DNA from: Camarhynchus parvulus
Lineage: Eukaryota; Chordata; Aves; Passeriformes; Thraupidae
Length of the DNA: 64,000 nt
Assembly (NCBI RefSeq): GCF_901933205.1
Contig: NC_044586.1
Span: forward strand, 16,934,569-16,998,568
Reading direction: 5' to 3'
The translations under genes and the position numbers were made by a program. Shown one piece after another: positions 60,601-64,000 of this stretch. Under the pieces are notes generated by a model. It did not search any database and was not told where the DNA came from. It saw only the letters and a list, made by a program, of their open reading frames with translations. The first letter of the stretch is position 1. Every line of letters begins with the position of its first letter.

Positions 60601-62173
60601 AGAACTGTGGGTATTCAACTAAATAAGCAGGAAAGACAATTCCCTTTCTTCTCAGGGACAAATTCACAGCCATATCATCAACAAAATGGATAAATGTAAT
60701 TTCTGGGTTGCTTGACTTTTAACCCAAATCCAGCAGCAGGCAAGCTCAGTTATGGTGGAACAATGCCTATGCTTTGCTGTGACTAAGATCTCTCAGATTA
60801 ATTTCAGACATGGTTGAGATGGACATTTTTGGAGGGGAAAAAAAGCTGCTTTTAAGTGAAAAAGCACATTCTAGGAGCTGCACACCCAGTGCCCCCTGCA
60901 AATACTGTAGTGCATGGCATGAGCCAGGCCACCACAACTTCTGGAGCTACACATTCCCTTCAGGAGCCTCTCTTGCTCTGTCCTTCAGAAATCCAGCATC
61001 CCCTGAATCCTGGGGAGGGAGAAGGTTGAACTTCATGATGGAACAGTATGTAATTTTGGCTGCTTAAATACAAATCTCATTTATTATGAAGGCAGCTTTT
61101 CCACAGAGATAATGGCTGTGCTGAAATTAAGATTATAAAACCTACCATCCATTTCCTTCAGGAATCTTTACCAATGGCCCGGTATCCTATTGGAATCTGA
61201 CCTATATCTGACTTATATCTGACCTAGAGCCAGTGGCTCTACGGTAAGCCACTAACCTTTTCCCAGCCTGTTTGTTTGTTTGTTTGTTTTAATCTGTTTA
61301 CTAGCATATTCCACAATTCCAGTTTCCTCCAGCGGCATGAGGAAGTTTCTCTAGGATGCCATCAGCATTCCCTTGTCTACAGAGCCCAGGAACTGCACTA
61401 GTAGCATATTTCTTGCATTAAAAAAAAAAAAAAGAGCTCAGAAAGCTAAATTATCTACAGCTATCTCCACAGATTCAGCACAGCATTTTTTATTTCAGAA
61501 ATAAATACTCTAAAATCCAATTTCATCTCCCACAAAAATTTCTATGCAATATTAATATGCATAACAGATTTTCTTAGTATTGCTTCCAGTTCTTATCTTC
61601 CCTACCACTGCATTTTTTCTTTATAGAGTTATTGCTTATAGTGGAGAAACTTCTGCCACATAGGGCCTAAAAAAATTATATTTTGATTCCCAAAGGCCTT
61701 TTGGTAATATGGAAATGCAAACAATAAAGGCAAAATTTCCCTGTGGAGCTTTGCAATACAGTATTATTCACCCACCCCAAGAACTTACACCATAACTCTC
61801 TTTTGCCGAATGCTGGTATTCAGGAGAAAACACAGAAATGACAGAATTTAAAGCAAAAAGATGATGCACACATTTGTCATGCAGCCCTTCTATATGTTTG
61901 TTACACCTTCTCATGCTACTTTTCTTCTTCCCAGCTTAATTAATTTGCTTCGAAATTCTTCCTTCTGCTGGATTCTGTAGCATGAATCTTGATCGTTTTT
62001 AGAACAAACCATACTCAGTTCATTTTAAAAACAAGGTTTTCTGTCCCACAAGGCATTGTGGGACCCATCTCCACTGTCTGCAGTCTGCAGGACAACTCAC
62101 TTCACTTCACTTCTACTTCCAACATTCCCACTGCAGCATTTTTTGTGGGATCTCTCAGAAATCCCTGCCCCAG
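57646..62173. other. Non-coding stretch, no gene seen
   Basis: There is a (GTTT)n run at about 61269-61290, an A run at 61420-61432 and an 11-base tandem repeat at 61195-61227. No exon was recognised. Confidence 0.45.
61195..61227. repeat. 11-base tandem repeat, three copies
   Basis: ATCTGACCTAT, ATCTGACTTAT and ATCTGACCTAG lie head to tail. Confidence 0.85.
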
Positions 62174-62631
62174 TGATGCCTCAGATTTTAGCTTTTATAT
62201 TTTTCAGATGTTGTGCTGCTTTAGGGGTCTGGGCTTCATATAAGAGGATAGTAGGCTCTCTTCACAGAATAGGTAGACAAAACAATTCCTTCTCTAGCTG
62301 GGGACCCAAGGACAGCCAATCCAGATTTCAGGCCCAATACCATAAACAATGGTGGACTGAAGAGAGAAAAACAAGAAGGATGGGACTTCATGGGCTAGAG
62401 TTGTAATTATATGATTAGCTCCAATACGCTAATGGACCAGAACCTATAAAGGTGTGAGACCCTGTGACCAGTTGTCCATTTTTGTGACCATTTTGGGTTC
62501 ATCTGGGGTGTAGCCCAGGCTGGGCTCTTGTGCTGCCCAAGGTGGATCTATTGAGGCCTTCTAATAAATACCTACTTTTATTCTTTAACTCTGTCTAACC
62601 TCTGTTCTAGGTCAGCCTTCATGAGGCATCA
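62174..62631 (+). mobile_element. Solo LTR of an endogenous retrovirus, about 458 bases
   Basis: The two ends are perfect ten-base inverted repeats, TGATGCCTCA and TGAGGCATCA. Inside are a promoter-like CTATAAAGG at about 62445 and an AATAAA polyadenylation signal at about 62564, in the order expected of a plus-strand LTR. I recognise the text (such as GGTGTGAGACCCTGTGACC) as a passerine ERV LTR, from memory. No clear target-site duplication was found, and no viral genes flank it. Confidence 0.82.
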
Positions 62632-64000
62632 CCACCACCACCACGCACATGGCTCTGCAGTGCTTGCACATTCCTTGAGCATTCCCATTGTACTTCCCCG
62701 CATCTCCCAGTCACTCCCCAGCATTCCCTCAGCCCATCTTCTCTGGAGCCAATAAACACCCACTGCCAGGCACTGAGCTCCTTCATCTTGACAAAGAATG
62801 TGAGAAAGAGGGCAGGATTGGTGTAGGAACTAAAATGGAACTGAGCACTGAAAAAGCCAAAGTCAAATTTCAAAAACTGATTGTCTCCAAACAGAATTTC
62901 TGCTGTGTATGTTAAAGGTACTAAATGTGTGAAAGAACTTGATCTCAGCCCCCATCAGGGGGCAGGAGACCCAATCCAACCCAGCTATACTGAACTCAGA
63001 GGTTTCTACACTGAAGTTCCTCTCAGTTCCTTCTCCAGGAGATGATGTCAGTGCTGTTGGACGGGTGGATTACATGCAAAGGCTGCAGGCCAGGGTTTTC
63101 TCATCCTCTGATTTTGTCTCAGCATTCTGCACTGAAGTAATGTCAGCTGGCTCAGGGCTTGCAGGTGCCACGGGGGGCAGACAGGTGAGCCCAACTCAAC
63201 TCACCCACCCTCCTCCCAAAATCCTGAGCTTTGTGCTGAATTGGAAATAAAACCAGTTCACAGAATCACAGGATAGGTCAGGTTAGAAGGGACCACAGTG
63301 GTTGGTTTGGTTGGTTTTTAAACAGCTAATTCAGGAGATCTCTAAAGCTTGTGATAAGGATATCCTGAGAGTTACTGGATAAATTTTGCTTACAGCAACA
63401 TTATTGGCTGGACTAGAATTGGACTCCTGTGCATTTCTATCTCTACTTTTAGTAATGTTTTTGGATTTTCTTAAGAAGGACTCCACTGTTTTGGACTGAA
63501 AATGTAAGAGTCCATAGCATTTAAAGGAAGAAGGATACTTGAATTATAGCAGGACTCACAAAATTTCAGTGTCCAAATGCTGAGGGACTCAAAAATTGGG
63601 AGGAAGGGGGTGGAGGTGGAACACTGACATACTGCTAAAGGCTCAGAGAAACCACAGTACATTTTTCCTGTTAATGGCTAGCACTTGTCCATGGTATTTA
63701 GAGCATAAACAGGATCTAAAGAGAAGCCAACATCTATTTTCTAAGCACTGCTAGAATCAGTTATATTCATGATGCAAAACAGACCAGTGGAAGGACATTC
63801 ATCACTCTATAGGCAAATTTAACATATGAGGATGCCTATCCTAAACCTTGGGACAGTACCTTGGTGCCTGGCCTGGCCTTCCAGACATCTGGAATTTGAT
63901 GCTGCCCTTCAAGTTGACAGGACTCCTGTGACTTTCAGGTTCAGGATACCAGAGTGATGCCACCAGGGTGCTTTTAGTTCAGGATACTGAGAATTGTATG
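62632..64000. other. Non-coding end of the window
   Basis: A short CCA run directly follows the LTR. One CR1 scrap lies at 63257-63300. Nothing else was recognised. Confidence 0.45.
63257..63300 (-). mobile_element. CR1 LINE 3'-end scrap
   Basis: CACAGAATCACAGGATAGGT then GGTTAGAAGGGACCACAGTG is the reverse complement of the extreme CR1 3' end. GGTTT-type repeats follow it. Confidence 0.75.

Noticed and set aside
1..64000. CRISPR arrays, operons, phage genes or tRNA/rRNA genes
   Set aside because: None seen. Introns, CR1 elements and ERV LTRs mark this as bird nuclear DNA, and I found no cloverleaf or rRNA-like sequence by eye.

Overview
This looks like vertebrate nuclear DNA from a bird, probably a songbird. 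It has many short 5'-truncated CR1-type LINE fragments, two solo retroviral LTRs of a kind I associate with passerine genomes, large non-coding spaces and one CpG-rich promoter. No bacterial, plasmid, phage or CRISPR signal was seen.

Two protein-coding genes can be supported, both on the minus strand. The first is an intact, intronless 628-residue Shaker-type potassium channel at 8625-10511, recognisable as KCNA5 (Kv1.5). Its GC-rich 5' flank (about 10512-11160) holds a TATA-like element, a perfect palindromic cAMP response element and a GC-box cluster. The second gene, upstream at 17794-25290, has seven coding exons whose splice sites join in frame into a 265-residue ELO-family very-long-chain fatty acid elongase. 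All four hallmark elongase motifs are intact. It resembles ELOVL4 but is shorter at both ends, in the size range of the ELOVL8 class, and has the glutamine before the histidine box seen in PUFA-type elongases. A probable non-coding first exon lies near 26471-26580.

Layout: 1-8624, non-coding with CR1 scraps and the presumed KCNA5 3'UTR; 8625-11160, KCNA5 and its CpG-rich promoter; 11160-17793, intergenic; 17794-26600, the elongase; 26600-64000, about 37 kb with no recognisable gene, containing CR1 pieces in both orientations, solo LTRs at 43412-43901 and 62174-62631, small tandem repeats and one stretch (about 55440-55770) that resembles a conserved non-coding element.

The two genes have unrelated functions (membrane excitability versus ER lipid elongation); nothing in the sequence suggests co-regulation. 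No unknown multi-gene system is evident. The most interesting item is the complete ELOVL4/8-type elongase next to KCNA5, followed by the bird-type N-terminus and promoter of KCNA5.
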